Origin: Schistocephalus solidus
Taxonomy: Eukaryota; Platyhelminthes; Cestoda; Diphyllobothriidea; Diphyllobothriidae
Direction of reading: 5' to 3'
Length of the DNA: 64,000 nucleotides
NCBI GenBank assembly: GCA_017591395.1
Contig: WEDG01005537.1
Location: 62,001-126,000, forward strand
Every line of letters begins with the position of its first letter. Position 1 is the first letter of the stretch. Positions 20,850 through 32,155 of this stretch are shown here, one piece after another. Made by a program: the position numbers and the translations under genes. The notes under the pieces are model-generated. The model made no database searches. It was given only the letters and a program-made list of their open reading frames with translations, and was not told where the DNA came from.

Positions 20850-21900
20850 AATTACGAACATCCATCCTTCACTTCTGCCCGTCATGTACTAAGTAAGCCT
20901 CCTTCAAATCACCCGTCCCCGGCCCCCACGCCCTCATTGCAGTCCATGACTACGGGTTTTCCTGGGAAAAGAGTCACTATCGACATCATCGATCCCCTTT
21001 TCATTTCAGTGCGTGGGTTTGAGTACATCCTCAAAATGGTCGATTATTTCACCAAAGGGATAGAAGCCGTTCCCCTTCTCCTCCAAGACGCCACGTCTGT
21101 CGCGAATGCCATTAGTTGTACGTTTATTAGCCGCTAGGAGCACCCCTCTCCTTCCATTCGGAGTGTGACAGCAACTTTGAGTCACAAATGTTCAACGATG
21201 TCCATCAGCTTCTCGACAGTCAAAAAACCCGAACAACCCCTCACCATCCCGAAGGAAAAGGCCTCGAAGAGCGGACGAACTGTACATTAAATTAACTTCT
21301 CCTTACCTTCTCCAGAGATGGCTATGAGCATGACTGGTATGTCCACTTGCCCCTCTGCCTACTAGCCTACAGGGTTTCTATTCATCCTCCATGGGATGTA
21401 CCACTCATTACCTATGGATCGGACGCTAAATATGCCTCCCGGCCGATCTTCAATACCCTTTACCAATTCCAGAGACAACCACCCTCCACAATTAAGCTTC
21501 CGACCTACGCGCACCTATCCGTCAAGCACACAATGCAGCTTGGACCCCCCTCAGAACTTTCCTCTGTTCACCAAAAGAGCAATCTGAACGTCACTCATCG
21601 GGTGTTAGTCAGCAAATCAGTGACTTCGTCATGAATCACAACCCTCCACCTGCGCGCAGAAGCTGCGCGAAATTCCATTACACTTGGCAACGTCCCTTTG
21701 TAGTTCTAGACAGTTTATACCCCAACACCCTTCTCCTACGCGTTGCTTTGAACCCCATACCGCATATTCCGATAAACTAAAACTTTACTTTTGTCGGCTC
21801 CCTTTTTGCTCCCCCGAATTCATGCACATCCTACCCCCGAACCGAGTTTCCCCGGTAGCCATAGAATTCACCGTACTCTCCCCCTTCGACGATTCCAGCA
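20850..21900 (+). pseudogene. Gypsy integrase core and C-terminus (decayed)
   Basis: KRVTIDIIDPLFISVRGFEY (about 20965-21025) keeps the first catalytic Asp, followed by KMVDYFTKGIEAVPLLLQDA. The reading stops at TAG 21135 and continues broken. LPLCLLAYRVSIH (21347-21385) and a GSDAKYASRP block are typical of the integrase C-terminal region. VVLDSLYPNTLLLRVAL (about 21698-21750) matches the end of Gypsy pol polyproteins. Stops and frameshifts throughout. Confidence 0.72.
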
Positions 21901-21921
21901 CTGATGACACCACTGTATCTT

Positions 21922-21929
21922 AAGGGGGC
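21922..21929 (+). other. Polypurine tract
   Basis: AAGGGGGC immediately before the 3' LTR start, the expected primer site for plus-strand DNA synthesis in LTR elements. Confidence 0.65.
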
Positions 21930-21931
21930 TA

Positions 21932-22298
21932 CGTAACAGACAGACCAGTCCCCCTCTTGTTTTAGAAAATTCGGTTTTTAGTATCGGAGTTTTAGTATCT
22001 TTCGGTTTTTAGTATCGAGTAGCACGTGCCTCCAGTCTGCCGATGCTCCGTCTCCGAGTTCACGATAAGTTACCATTTTTTCGTGTCACATGCCTCATTT
22101 TTACCTCTTGTGACATTCCTATCTAGCATATCCCATACGCAGCCTCTTTGTTATCCACCGTACGTTTGTTCCGTATTATTTTCTACTGCGCCCTTTTCAT
22201 TACCATTTTACATTCTCAATAAATTTTCAATCGCATTACTTTATTACATATAAGTTATGTGGACTAATTCCCCATCCCGGAATACGGATAAGGCTGAG
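21932..22298 (+). repeat. 3' LTR of Gypsy element
   Basis: Starts CGTAACAGACAGACCAG (first base of the usual TG changed) and matches the 5' LTR by eye for most of its length. It has an extra repeated segment TTTTTAGTATCG near 21975-22018. Ends in the shared GGATAAGGCTGAG. Confidence 0.75.
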
Positions 22299-23050
22299 TC
22301 CCTTGTATTTTCATCATATACTACTTTCATTCTAGTTCATTCTTATCTTACAAATATGTAGGCAAGAATGTAAATGGACTATTAGACGACGTAGGAAAAA
22401 TTATTTCGAGGAACTGTTAATAAAAATAGAGGAAGATTTAGACTGCGATGCCTTCGACGACTCAACTGATAATCTGCCAGGACGCAGGTCAGCTCCCAAC
22501 GTAGGTAATAGAGCGTACCAAGGTTTGAAATTCTAGGCTTGCATGATCTTGCAATACAATAAGCACTTACTTTGTTCTATGCCTATTTTGATGAAAAAAA
22601 TCTCGGTTACCGTCAATTTCAATGGCTCGCCATTGCATAACCTACTTAAAGTTACGTTATGCCTACACAATGAACTTATTAAAAAATGGAATTGTACGCA
22701 ATCTGGCATAAAATTGGGCTGTTGGCGCCTAAGGGCTTGAGGTCACGTTCAACAGGCGACCCAATAGTTCCCTGGATGCGCTCATGGCGCAGCTTAAAAT
22801 GCTCGATTCAGTAATTAATGTGATTGCCGGCTATTCCTATTAAGAACTGATTAAAGTCATCTCGTTTAGCACAACTCCAGGATTCCTCCTTCATCACGCG
22901 TTCTGCCCATCTCCAAACATAGCAACCTTTGCTATTTGCGGAATTTTATCCAATATACCCCTTCCGACAGCTTTAAAATCCTTAGATAACATGATAAAAG
23001 ATAAGATACAGAGTCACTTAATTGAAACAAACATACTGAGTGCAACTCAG
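22299..23050. other. No gene recognised
   Basis: No convincing domain. A stretch at 22380-22500 is rich in acidic codons (EDLDCDAFDDSTDNLPG-type reading) but stays open only briefly. Confidence 0.45.
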
Positions 23051-23059
23051 CATTGATCA

Positions 23060-24200
23060 ACCTAAGCTCTGTCAGGTTTCTTTTTGTACCATGCTTTACA
23101 AAAACGTTTACTACGCTTTCACTTAGGCATTTGATCGCGTTGACAGTTTTTTTCACTCTTGAATCATTCCTTATTGATTTTAAACCTTATAATCTCTTTA
23201 TATTCTTAACTGGGCTGTCGCATATAGTGTGTTAACATTCCCAGTGTTATATCCAACCACGCATACGTAAGGAATCGAATTAGTCAGGGTGGTTTGCTTG
23301 GCCCGCTCCTATTTTTGCCTTTTTACTAACGGCCAAGTTTTATTTCTAAATGATAGGTCCTTTGTGTATGCTGAGTATCTGAAATTTCCGTACCGATACA
23401 AACCTGATGATCGTGATGGAGTGCTCGAACTGACGAAGCGCACCCTTTAAGCCTTGGCCCAGTGGTACTGCGTACGCCGCCTTTCCGTTTATTTGAACAT
23501 TTGATCGATTTTGGTTGCTGACGACGATCATAAGTCTGTTTTATGCAATGACCACCAAGACATAAATTAACAAGTAGTAAGTAAGCATCTGGGTAGATCA
23601 TATTCAAAGAGATTCCGTCTTTTCGAGCCTTACGATCTGATTGTCTCCAAAGTTAACAGAAAGACCGAATTTATCGTCCAAAATTTTAAAACTAACCATA
23701 TTCGCATCCATCCCTATAAATTAACATTGGACCTCTCCTGGTAAACGGTCCGTTTTTAGTTGGCATACTGCGTGTTGCTAAGCGGAAGACAATGGAATCC
23801 ATTCAGCATTTTCTGAACACCAGAGTTTTTGTCCCAGAAGACCGAAATTTGAATTAATGAGAACTGGGAGGACTCTAAAACCACAATCCTTTGTAGTTTC
23901 GCCGATAAAACAGGTATTTTTGAATTTATAAATTTTCTAAAGCTTATTTACTTTTAAGCAGTTTACTATTTTGAAGCATCTGGAACACCTCTGCGTAGCA
24001 GGCATCACGAGGTCTTTTTTATTTCTTCCTCTGACATGTAAAGTTAAATCCAATCAGTTTTTTCTGCAAATACAATCTGAAATAACTTACCCAAAATATA
24101 AAATTATGCTAGATTATTCTCTATTTGAACAAACTTTCACTCGCTTTATGCATTTAGAACAAATTCAAAAATGTTTGGGTGCCAATTCCACCAACTAAAT
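23060..24200 (+). mobile_element. Family-3 non-LTR retrotransposon fragment (first copy)
   Basis: Reverse transcriptase of a family distinct from families 1 and 2 and shared with 37390-38430. Palm reading: AFDRVDS near 23127, then QGGLLGPLLFL (about 23285-23320) and SFVYAEYLKFPYRY near 23360, where the usual YADD has become YAEY. The C-terminal part (23971-24198) reads RSFLFLPLTCKVKSNQFF and DYSLFEQTFTRF, which parallels FLFLPLARTSKYRRFF and RSYSLFKITTSSFF in the second copy. Many stops. Confidence 0.68.
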
Positions 24201-24855
24201 TTTCAGTAGTGATGGAGTGCCTTTGTCGGGTCTCATTTCGAGGGGACTGGTGCTGACTGTGACCGGCCACTTAACACGTACATTTTTTAGCCTGCGATTG
24301 AGAAGTGTGCATCCATGCACTCATGCCTAGTACCGATTCCCAATTCAATGAAAACAGGTGTACACTGCAAAATCCCGCCCTATTCGTGCAAATAATCCCA
24401 TTCTTGACTGCCGTTACTTCCCGTTCTACCGTTTTACCCTTTGAAAATATTCAATTACCAAAACCAAATTGTATGCACAACGGTTTTTCACTGTTTGCTC
24501 AATGCACACCATATATATTTATTTGATATGACTGTAAACTGGTTTAATATTTATTTTAAAAAGTCAATTCTTCATACACCGTTTTCCGTAAATCATAATC
24601 GGGTCTATACAGATACATAGATAATGAAAATATGAGAGATATTATTTTTCCTGAATTAAAGGAGTCCTTAATATGTGATCCTAAGATGGACCTTTATAAG
24701 CAATCTTCCTGGATCTGCGTTTTAGTAACAAACAGGTTTCTATCACTTTATGGCAGGAGACAGAGTATCGGCGTTCACAACAAACACATTTGCTTTAGTA
24801 TTGATAAGCGCATTGAAAGTGCAAACTTCGTCCTGCAGGGCTACAATGAATAAGA

Positions 24856-24861
<6 letters not shown>
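24201..24861. other. No gene recognised
   Basis: A+T-rich sequence leading into a TA microsatellite. No domain or repeat relation seen. Confidence 0.45.

Positions 24862-24929
<68 letters not shown>
24862..24929. repeat. (TA)34 microsatellite
   Basis: An uninterrupted TA run of 68 bases at the 3' edge of the minus-strand Penelope-like fragment. Length in the assembly may be unreliable. Confidence 0.97.
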
Positions 24930-24932
<3 letters not shown>

Positions 24933-24971
24933 AAGAAGACCAGAAGGCGTTCTCTGGGACTAGATTTTTAT

Positions 24972-25020
24972 TTATCCGACGTTTCGAACTCTCACGTGAG
25001 CCCATCGTCAAGGAATAAAA
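24972..25020 (-). ncRNA. Hammerhead-ribozyme-like remnant of Penelope-like element
   Basis: Minus strand: ATTCC, TTGACGA, a hairpin around CTCACGTGAG, then CGAAACGTC and GGATAAA. TTTAT(T)CC can pair with GGATAAA to form stem I with one bulge. The core CUGANGA has its first C changed to U, and ACGT after GAAA gives the minimal, self-complementary stem III known from Penelope hammerheads. Probably inactive because of the C3 change. Confidence 0.5.
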
Positions 25021-25047
25021 TGCTGTACAGCTCACTGCTTATTTAAC

Positions 25048-25242
25048 TCACCTCTGCCGAGTATGACCTTCATCAGCGACATTGATTTGTTCGCGCAGGG
25101 CCTGATATGCAGCTGGCAGATCGATATGTCTATTGATCGATTCCGCGGTCGAGTGCCACGATTCCTGCAGCAGGCATGAAATTCGGTCGTCTGACCAGCC
25201 CAATAATCTCACGCTACCAAAGTCAAAGTTGTGCCCTGGCAA
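25048..25242 (-). pseudogene. GIY-YIG endonuclease C-terminus of Penelope-like element
   Basis: An open stretch of 64 codons. GHNFDFGSVRLLGWSDDRIS, then QESWHS and DSINRHIDLPAAYQAL-type sequence (here ESINRHIDLPAAYQAL), match the end of Penelope-type polyproteins. There the Glu of the ESW helix is a catalytic residue of the GIY-YIG nuclease. The GIY and YIG strands and the reverse transcriptase are absent. Confidence 0.75.
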
Positions 25243-25245
25243 GGA

Positions 25246-25870
25246 TTTAGAATTTAGAATTTATATTTGGTTAGCACCGGGAAGGTACTGTCTAAGCAAA
25301 CATTAGTAACGAAATAAAGTTATGACAATGTGTGCAGATAAAATGTACAAATGCATAAATTGTCCTGCTATGTCAACAGTTAGCAATGTTTTTAAAATTA
25401 ATGGTGAACTAGAAAAAAATAGGCAGTGAAAAACTCCTACCATGAAAATGGAGGCAGAGTTCAATAGGCCTTCATTTTTCAGAATAGAATGGTAGGAGTA
25501 AAACTGCTAAGGAAGATAAGGTCAGGTGGTAGAGTAGGTTAATACTGTAGTAGCATTTCAGAATGAGATAATTAAACGTCGATTTTGTTCGTTCTTGATC
25601 ACTAGGCGTATGAAACAGAATCTCACGAAAATGCGTCAATGAACTTAAGTCCTCAGCATCATAGGATCCAGAATTGAATTCTGATGATGGTTAGTATCCA
25701 AAAGAAACCGCAGCATTTTAAGACTGTGGACCACCGAATGTGTACGTCCGAATGACGTCATCGTTTTGGAGGACTGGGTGATATAAGGAGACATTATAGT
25801 TCATGGGCGTCTCCAGGTAGCGTAAATATAGTTTCAAGAGGGTTACTCAAATTCCCGATGGTCCTTTCTC
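25246..25870. other. No gene recognised; may include tail of family-4 element
   Basis: No domain seen. The first bases contain a short tandem AGAATTTAGAATTT. The end of the family-4 element on the minus strand could extend into here. Confidence 0.4.
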
Positions 25871-27545
25871 CGAGTCATTGGGAAAGCTTCTGGGAAAAGA
25901 TAAGGAAAACAAAAGTTTAATAGAATCAGTGTTAAAGATAAATGCGCAGTCTTTGCTTGAATGCAGATAGACTAGTTAACAACCTAATTTCAATTGGCAA
26001 GTTATTCCAAAGAAAAACTATACCTAGAAGCAAAAGAAGAGAGAGCGTTTACACGTGGAGGATGCAGGGGAGGTATAATTAGTTCAGAATTTTCTTAGAT
26101 TATAAGGGAAGACTAACGGGGGTAGTGACAGAAAAATTGGGGAGAGGTGAGCTATTATTAAGTCGGAAAAGGAGACAAAAGCCTGCTTCAAGTCTCCTGA
26201 CCCAAATAAATTTTAGCTTCGTTAGCTGGCATCTTGTTGAGTAGGAAGTAGTTAAAAGAGTTGGAAATAGGAGTTTTTTTGTGAAATGTCTTTGGACATT
26301 TTTCAATTTTTGAACGGCTAGATTCGTTCATCAAACCGAAGAAAGGACAGCAAAAATTCAAGAATGGGAAGTACAAACATACGATAAAAATCTTAATTTA
26401 ATTTCAGGAAGGTAGAAATTATAAGAAATAAAGCCGCAAATCTGAGCAGCTTTGGCCGTAATTCTATCGGCATGAGGCGAAAGATCTAATTTATTGGTGT
26501 AGCCTTAAGCCCAAGTCCTTGATGGAGGAACATTCAATCATAGGGCAACCTTCAAAGATAAGAGGTTGCGGCAGCCTTACAGGCCCAAAACTCATGTAGC
26601 GATACTTAGTAGGTGAGAACTCCATTAGCCATGTGGAGCTCCAGGCCGAAAGAGCGTCTAAGTCTGAATGAATTTGTTCTAGGCATCGTTCGGTCGTAGA
26701 GTTAGAGAAAGAATACACGCATTTGAGGTCATCAGCATAAATAAAAGATTGAGAATGTTTAACTATCGATGAAATATCATTTATATACAGTAAGAACAAC
26801 AAAGGACCTAATACGGTACCTTGAAGGACACCACTAACAATCGGGGTACCACTTGAGTATGAGGACCCCACTCAGACGTTTTGTTTTCGATCATTTAAGG
26901 TATGATCAAATAAAGTCAGTAAGGGACTACGAAATCCTATAGCTTCTAGTTTAGCTAGGAGTTATTTATGAGGCACTTTATCGAATGCCTTGCTAAGATC
27001 AAAATTGATAACTACTACAGATAGATAATCATTACGAAGAGAGGTCAGTAGATTAAGAAAAGACTTGTGGCATGTTTCACACGAGTGGTCTGGTAAAAAG
27101 CCGTGATGGGAAAAATTGATAATTTAATGCAAAAATCCATCATTTGTTTTGTAATTCGTTTTTTGAATAGTTAAGCAAGAGAGGGCGTTTATGAACACCG
27201 CGATAAGTAAACATTTCAGAGCGGGAACAAGATTTAATAATTGGTATTAAAATTGAAGTTTTCCAATAATCGGGGAAGAAACCATTTTCGAGAAATACTG
27301 AGAATAACTTGCTTAGTAAAGGTGAAAAATCCCTTACTTGTTTAATAAGTGAGTTAAGAATGTTATCAGTTCCAACCAAATGTGAATTTTTTAGGTGAGC
27401 TATTTCCTTTTTTAATACGTGAATGCGAGAAATTAATGGTATTTTGAAGTTTATTTGAATTTGAAAGCAAAGGAATTGAGGCTAGTTTCAGTGGTAAAGA
27501 GGTTGGCAAAAAGCAAATTTAACAATTCTGCTTTGCCCAAATATC
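25871..27545 (-). mobile_element. Family-4 non-LTR retrotransposon, 3' piece
   Basis: Minus-strand reverse transcriptase and 3' region of a third non-LTR type. Its upstream end at about 27484-27545 is about 82% identical by eye to 30846-30906, the downstream end of another family-4 piece. A family-5 element lies between them. Either two copies met here or one copy was split with a long duplicated target. Confidence 0.72.
25990..27500 (-). pseudogene. Reverse transcriptase of family-4 element
   Basis: Minus-strand order: DNILNSLIKQVRDFSPLLSK and FPDYWKTSILIPIIKS (fingers), FLPDHSCETCHKSFLNLLTS, INFDLSKAFDKVPHK (palm A), then SGVLQGTVLGPLLFLLYIND and SFIYADDLKCVYSF with both catalytic Asp intact (near 26735). 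The thumb has a CSSIKDLGLRL block. The C-terminal part reads TKLKFIWVRRLEAGFCLLFR near 26190. Stops at 26970, 26870 and beyond, so not functional. Confidence 0.8.
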
Positions 27546-28310
27546 TCCAGATATAATTTCCGTAACAGAAACTTGGTTGACCCAACACGTGGACGACCGA
27601 AAGGTAACTATGACTGGCTTCCAACTTTTAAGAAAAGAAAGGAAAGAGCTTCAAGGAGGCGGCATACTCACATACGTGAAAAGCGAACTTACAGTTTTAG
27701 ACAAAACTTAAAGACTTGCGTCTACTTCCAAGGTGATATGGCTTTCCATAAAAGTGCCAGGTACATCAAGTCTAGATGTCCTGACAGTGAACCACCCACC
27801 GAGAAGAGACCCCGTAGCCAATGCTAACCTGCTAGAGGAGCTTGAAAGAATTACTACACGGTTGGATATCCTGATCATGGGTGACTTCAATGCGCCTCAC
27901 ATCGACTGGAGCTTGACCTGCGCACAAAGTTCTGATCAAGCCTGTGACGGTTGTCTTCTATCACGACGCTAAAGCTACTTCTCACACAGCACGTCACTTT
28001 TCCAACAAGGGTGTGCGAAGGACAACAGGCCGATTGCCTGGACCTAGTTCTTACAAAGTCGCAGGACAGCATCGACGAAATGTCATGTCTACCGCCGCTA
28101 GGCACAAATAACCACGTGATACTGCGATGGGAGAACTCACTATTTTCTATGCCAGAAAGACCCTCAACATTCAGAAGGGAATATATGGCAAGGCCATTTC
28201 GGTGGAATGAGGGCCGAACTCATGCGCACTCAGTGGGAACCTTTATTCTTTGGAAACATAACCGAGGACTGGGAAACGTTCCGGGACATACTGCACAGGC
28301 TCATTAAAAA
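27546..28310 (+). pseudogene. Endonuclease of family-5 copy E
   Basis: ISVTETWLTQHV near 27558-27600 with the catalytic Glu, then GFQLLRKERKELQGGGI, SKVIWLSIKVPG (27733), LIMGDFNAPHIDW (about 27872-27912) with Asp-Asn, and ADCLDLVLTK (28030-28060). The last motif reads LGTNNHVIL where active copies have SDH, so the catalytic Asp is replaced by Asn. Several frame changes. Confidence 0.75.
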
Positions 28311-30270
28311 CCACTGTCCCAATTTTGAGAAAAAGGTTAACCAACAGACCGCGATGTCTTACGCAGGCCTTTTAAAATCGATGTTAACAAAAAGCGGAGA
28401 TTGTGGAAAAAATCGCTTGCAGACGGAACTCCTGCATCTCTAAATGCGTACAAAATTCAGAGAAATCAGGTCACTGGCCTTATTGTTAGAACAAGACAGG
28501 CTTTCGAAGTGGACCTGCTGAACCAGGCCACCGTGAAACCCAAAACTGTTTTACGGTTACCTCAGGCAGAATACACGGAACAAGGATCCGATAACCCTGC
28601 TGAGGACCGCCGAGGGCATAGACCTTACTGAAGACGGTGCGAAGGCTGATCATCTTTTGGAATTTTTCCAGTCTGCTTCACAAAGAAAACGAGATACGAT
28701 TACCCTACCGATGGCTTCGAAGTGGAAAGAATAGTCGGGACTGTTCATTTAACCGAGACTATTGTCCTCAAGGAACTTTTGGGGTTAAAGGAATCTTAGT
28801 CACGGGGTCCCGATGAAGTACCTGCAAAGCTGTTGAAAGAGCTCGCGAGCGAGTTGGCAAAACCATTCTCTACGCTTTTCCAAACATCCTTCCAGACCGG
28901 AAGTCAACCAGCCGACTGGAAATCCGCATGGATTACGCCTCTTTATAAGGATGGAAGCCGGGTCTCTGCAAACAATTATCAACCGGTCAGCCTAACTTCA
29001 GTTTGCTTCAAAATCATGGAAAAAATAATTAAGTCAACAACTAATGCAGTTCCAAGAACATAACAATCTGCTATCCGAGGCCCAGCACGGTTTCCAGAGA
29101 GGTAGATCCTGCGTCACAAACTTACTCTACTGTTTAGAACGTTTGGACTTAAGCGGTCGATAGAGGATATACGGTGCACGCAGTCTATATCGACTTCAAA
29201 AAGACTTTTGATAGCGTGCCGCACCACCGCCTTCTTTATAAAATCAACCACATAGGTGTAAGAGGAAGACTTCTGACATCGATATAAAACTTCTAAACTG
29301 GTCGCTCACAAACTGTCCATATCAGCGCAAACAGTCGACCAAGGTTGAAGTTGAGAGTGGTGTTCCCCAAAGCTCCGTTCTCGGCCCTATTTTGTTCATT
29401 TACTACATAAACGATTGTGCCAACGAACTGGACTTCGATATTGCCATGTTTTCCGATGATCTAAAACTTTGGCGCGTCATTCAAACTGCAGCTGACGAAG
29501 AGAACTTGCAGGAAAACTTAAATCGACTCCAGAAATGGTCAAATGACTGGCTCTTGCCGTTTAATGAAAGCAAGTGCAACATCATACGAGTCGGGAAAAG
29601 CAATCCTTCGAACCGTACGGTTAACAGTCTGAATGGCATTCCACTGAAAATGTGGCTGCCCAAAATGACCTGTGAGTCTGGATCACACCCTCACTTTAAA
29701 CCCTCCTACAGTGCGCAAAGGTAGCGAAGTCAGCCATGTCAATTCTGTACCTCGTTAAACGAGCTTTTGCAGCCTTCACTACCGACTGCTTCGCTAAAGT
29801 TTTCGGAACATTCGTGTGGCCACAGCTGGAGTCCGCTATCCAAGCTTGGAGACCCTGGGCTGCGAATGAAATCAACATCCTCGAAAAGGTCCAATGGCTA
29901 GCAACCAAACTTGTCCTTGGACATGGCTCACAGCCTTATGAAACACGGCTGTCGAATCTCAATCTCTTTCCCTTGCGCTATAGACAGCTTCGACGGGACC
30001 TGATTCTAACATTCCGCATACTACGCGTCCAGGACGGTTGTCTCGTCTCAGGTGATTTTTTCGAGTTAGCAAAAACAACGAACTTGAGAGGTCATCCTCT
30101 CAAATTACGTGTGACTGGAGCAAGGCTATACACTCGGAAGTACTTCTTCTCAAAAGAGTAGTCAAAGCTTGGAATAGTCTTCCTCTGGATGTTGTTATGT
30201 TAGACTCCTAGGAGGTTTTTAAGCAAAAGTTAGATCGATATAATGGTACGAGGTACAACACGAACTGAAA
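28311..30270 (+). pseudogene. Reverse transcriptase of family-5 copy E
   Basis: LKELASELAKPFSTLFQTSF and NNYQPVSLTSVCFKIMEKII (28833-29040) are fingers. QHGFQRGRSCVTNLL and VYIDFKKTFDSVPHHRLLYK follow near 29080-29240. The catalytic box is IAMFSDDLKLW (29440-29470), with FADD changed to FSDD but both Asp kept. Thumb and C-terminus read WSNDWLLPFNESKCNI, AIQAWRPWAANEINILEK, KTTNLRGHPLKL (30060-30110) and AWNSLPLDVV. Stops include 29724 and 30160. Confidence 0.82.
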
Positions 30271-30570
30271 GCTGCAAGAGTGACGTCAGGAAATAAGGTA
30301 TTTATGATACTACTAGCTATATATGAGTAACATTTATTTGTTTGTTATTTTAGTTTGAGGTCCTGCACTCTCCCATAATTCCCATGCTGGGGTCCTCGAG
30401 GTCTTCGCTGCTTAATTATTTGAACACCTTGGTGACACCGTGAGTGTTCGCATCAGCTGGAACTGGCGGCCGTCGTCCATGAGGTGTATGAACGTTCTTC
30501 CTTGGTTCGAACCGCAATGGACCGAGGACGATCTGGGAATATATTTCCGCCTTTGAAATCCATCAACGGA

Positions 30571-30840
30571 CTCCGCAATCAGCAAGGGGACATCTGGCTG
30601 ATTAATGTGACCTCCGCATTGCCCCCGTTGGACCCCCCCAAGGGCGACAGTTTTTTTCTCCTAAATATCACCGGGAGTTTTTTTCACTGTCAGCTCTTGT
30701 TCAACTATGTACCACTATGTTGGCCTCGCCAACATATCGAGATACTATTTTTTTTGATACCACAACTCGCATGTACAAATAAGGAATTCAAAGGTGACTC
30801 ACCTACATCTCCATCAAATATACTGATACTGAATTGTGGG
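30571..30840 (+). repeat. Dispersed repeat R1, copy 1
   Basis: About 270 bases that match 55292-55607 in inverse orientation. Shared blocks include GACCTCCGC, GCGACAGTTTTTTTCTCC, CTAAATATC, GGGAGTTTTTTTCACTGTC, AACATATCGAGATACTATTT and the end TCAAATATACTGATACTGA. There is no coding frame. Its 3' end resembles the ends of non-LTR families 1 and 2, including a hairpin AGGTG-ACT-CACCT. Likely a SINE or the tail of another non-LTR family. Confidence 0.75.
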
Positions 30841-30845
30841 AGTGG

Positions 30846-32155
30846 GGCTTGTTTCAGTGCTAAAGTGGTCGGCAAAAAACGAATTAAACAATTCTGATTT
30901 ACTCAAATCGTCTGTAACGATTTTTTTGTAACAGTCGAGTAAGGGTGGAGTTACATTCAGACACTTAGCCGATGACCGTACGTGGAAGATTTGAGCAACA
31001 GATTTGGATGAATTGGCATCAATTAGTGCCCGAGACTTCCTACGCTTATCTCGCGTGAGCCTAATTTTCGATGCTAATGCAAATATTTGTACAGTCCTTA
31101 AGTAAACTGACAAAGAGCTTTTATATTAATCTGTAAGTTGCTTTCGTAATTTTTTAAGTCTCTTTTGGAGAAAATTTGGAACAGTAGAAGAAGCTGCATT
31201 TAAATTAAAAATCTTCAACGGGATAAAAGCCTGGATTTTTATTCTGTGAGGCTCTGCAATAGCTCACGAAAAAGTTTGGATCGTTGATTGAGAATATGTT
31301 ATGCCAATCTAGAGTGCTAACGAAATTATTTATTAATTCATTGTTTTGTCTTAGCAAAGTCGAGGTTATTGCATTTAACCTCAGGCTTCGTAAGAAGGGG
31401 ACTGGAAAACAACAGTGAGTTATTGCGTGATCACTTGCGAATAGATCACGATAAAAATTCATAAAGAGAGGGTGGATATCATTTCCAAAAATTAAATCTA
31501 AAATGTTGTCATTTCTAGTAACTGATCAGACCAGTTGGGACCTGTTTGAAAAGTTAATAGTATTGACCAATTTCTGATGTTTAGACGGAGAGAAATTTGC
31601 CGGACAGTCAAGGTCTGGCAAATTAAAATCGCCCACGATTATTGTGACATCATTAAATTTAGTGTCTGCAACTTTTTAAAATAGTTCATAGAGCTCGCTT
31701 TCATTGCCAGAATAACACGGGTGATTAAAGACACAGCCAATTACCACTTTTACATTGTGCGGGATGATGACTGAAACAAAGCATACATTTCCAGAAAAGG
31801 ACAAAATGTTCAGCTGAAAAGGGAAATGTACAAAGGATGACTTAATATAAAGGAGGCAACCACCACCACGTTTTTCAGCGCGGTCTTGTCGGTACAAATT
31901 GAAATTATCTATAGCAAGCGTCGAGTCAGATATAGGAGAGTGAGCCCAGGATTCAGTGATGCACAGCACGTCTGGATCAAGCTCAAAAGCTACTGTTCTA
32001 AGCTCAGTCATCTTATTTACAACTGATCTCGCATTGAGTGCAACTAAGCTGAGCGTATTTCTGAGCTGCAGGTTACGCTTATCATTTTTTATAAAAAAGG
32101 ATAATTTGGTGGCAGAGAAGAAAACTGGAAAGAGGAAACGAAAGGTGGGAAACAA
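30846..32155 (-). pseudogene. Endonuclease and linker of family-4 element
   Basis: The first 160 codons (32155-31676) are open: SLVALNARSVVNKMTELR, DPDVLCITESWAHS (catalytic Glu), YRQDRAEKRGGGCLLYIK, VVIGCVFNHPCYSGN. After a stop the region around 31625 encodes a GDFNLPD-like strand. Linker reading at 31205-31462 and 30814-31113 includes RDKRRKSRAL and KSELFNSFFADHFS. The start at 32155 overlaps the preceding ORF1 by about 67 bases in another frame. Confidence 0.78.

Larger units (their letters stand above)
20837..22298 (+). mobile_element. Ty3/Gypsy LTR retrotransposon, 3' piece
   Basis: Carries integrase, the polypurine tract and the 3' LTR of the same family as the piece at 12892-17000. 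Its first 280 bases repeat integrase sequence already present at 16513-17000, so the two pieces cannot be one element split by a simple insertion. Either two copies are present or there was a duplication. Confidence 0.78.
24930..25245 (-). mobile_element. Penelope-like element 3' end
   Basis: The minus strand holds the end of a GIY-YIG endonuclease, then a non-coding tail with a hammerhead-like core, TCTTCTTCTTTA and a TA run. This order of parts fits a 5'-truncated Penelope-like element. Confidence 0.72.
27546..30430 (+). mobile_element. Family-5 CR1/Jockey-like non-LTR retrotransposon, copy E
   Basis: A nearly complete endonuclease-plus-RT element in the opposite orientation to the flanking family-4 pieces. 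Protein blocks resemble families 1 and 2 but are clearly divergent from both. The start is at the first readable part of the endonuclease. The 3' border is uncertain, since the hairpin end seen in other families is not obvious here. Confidence 0.75.
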
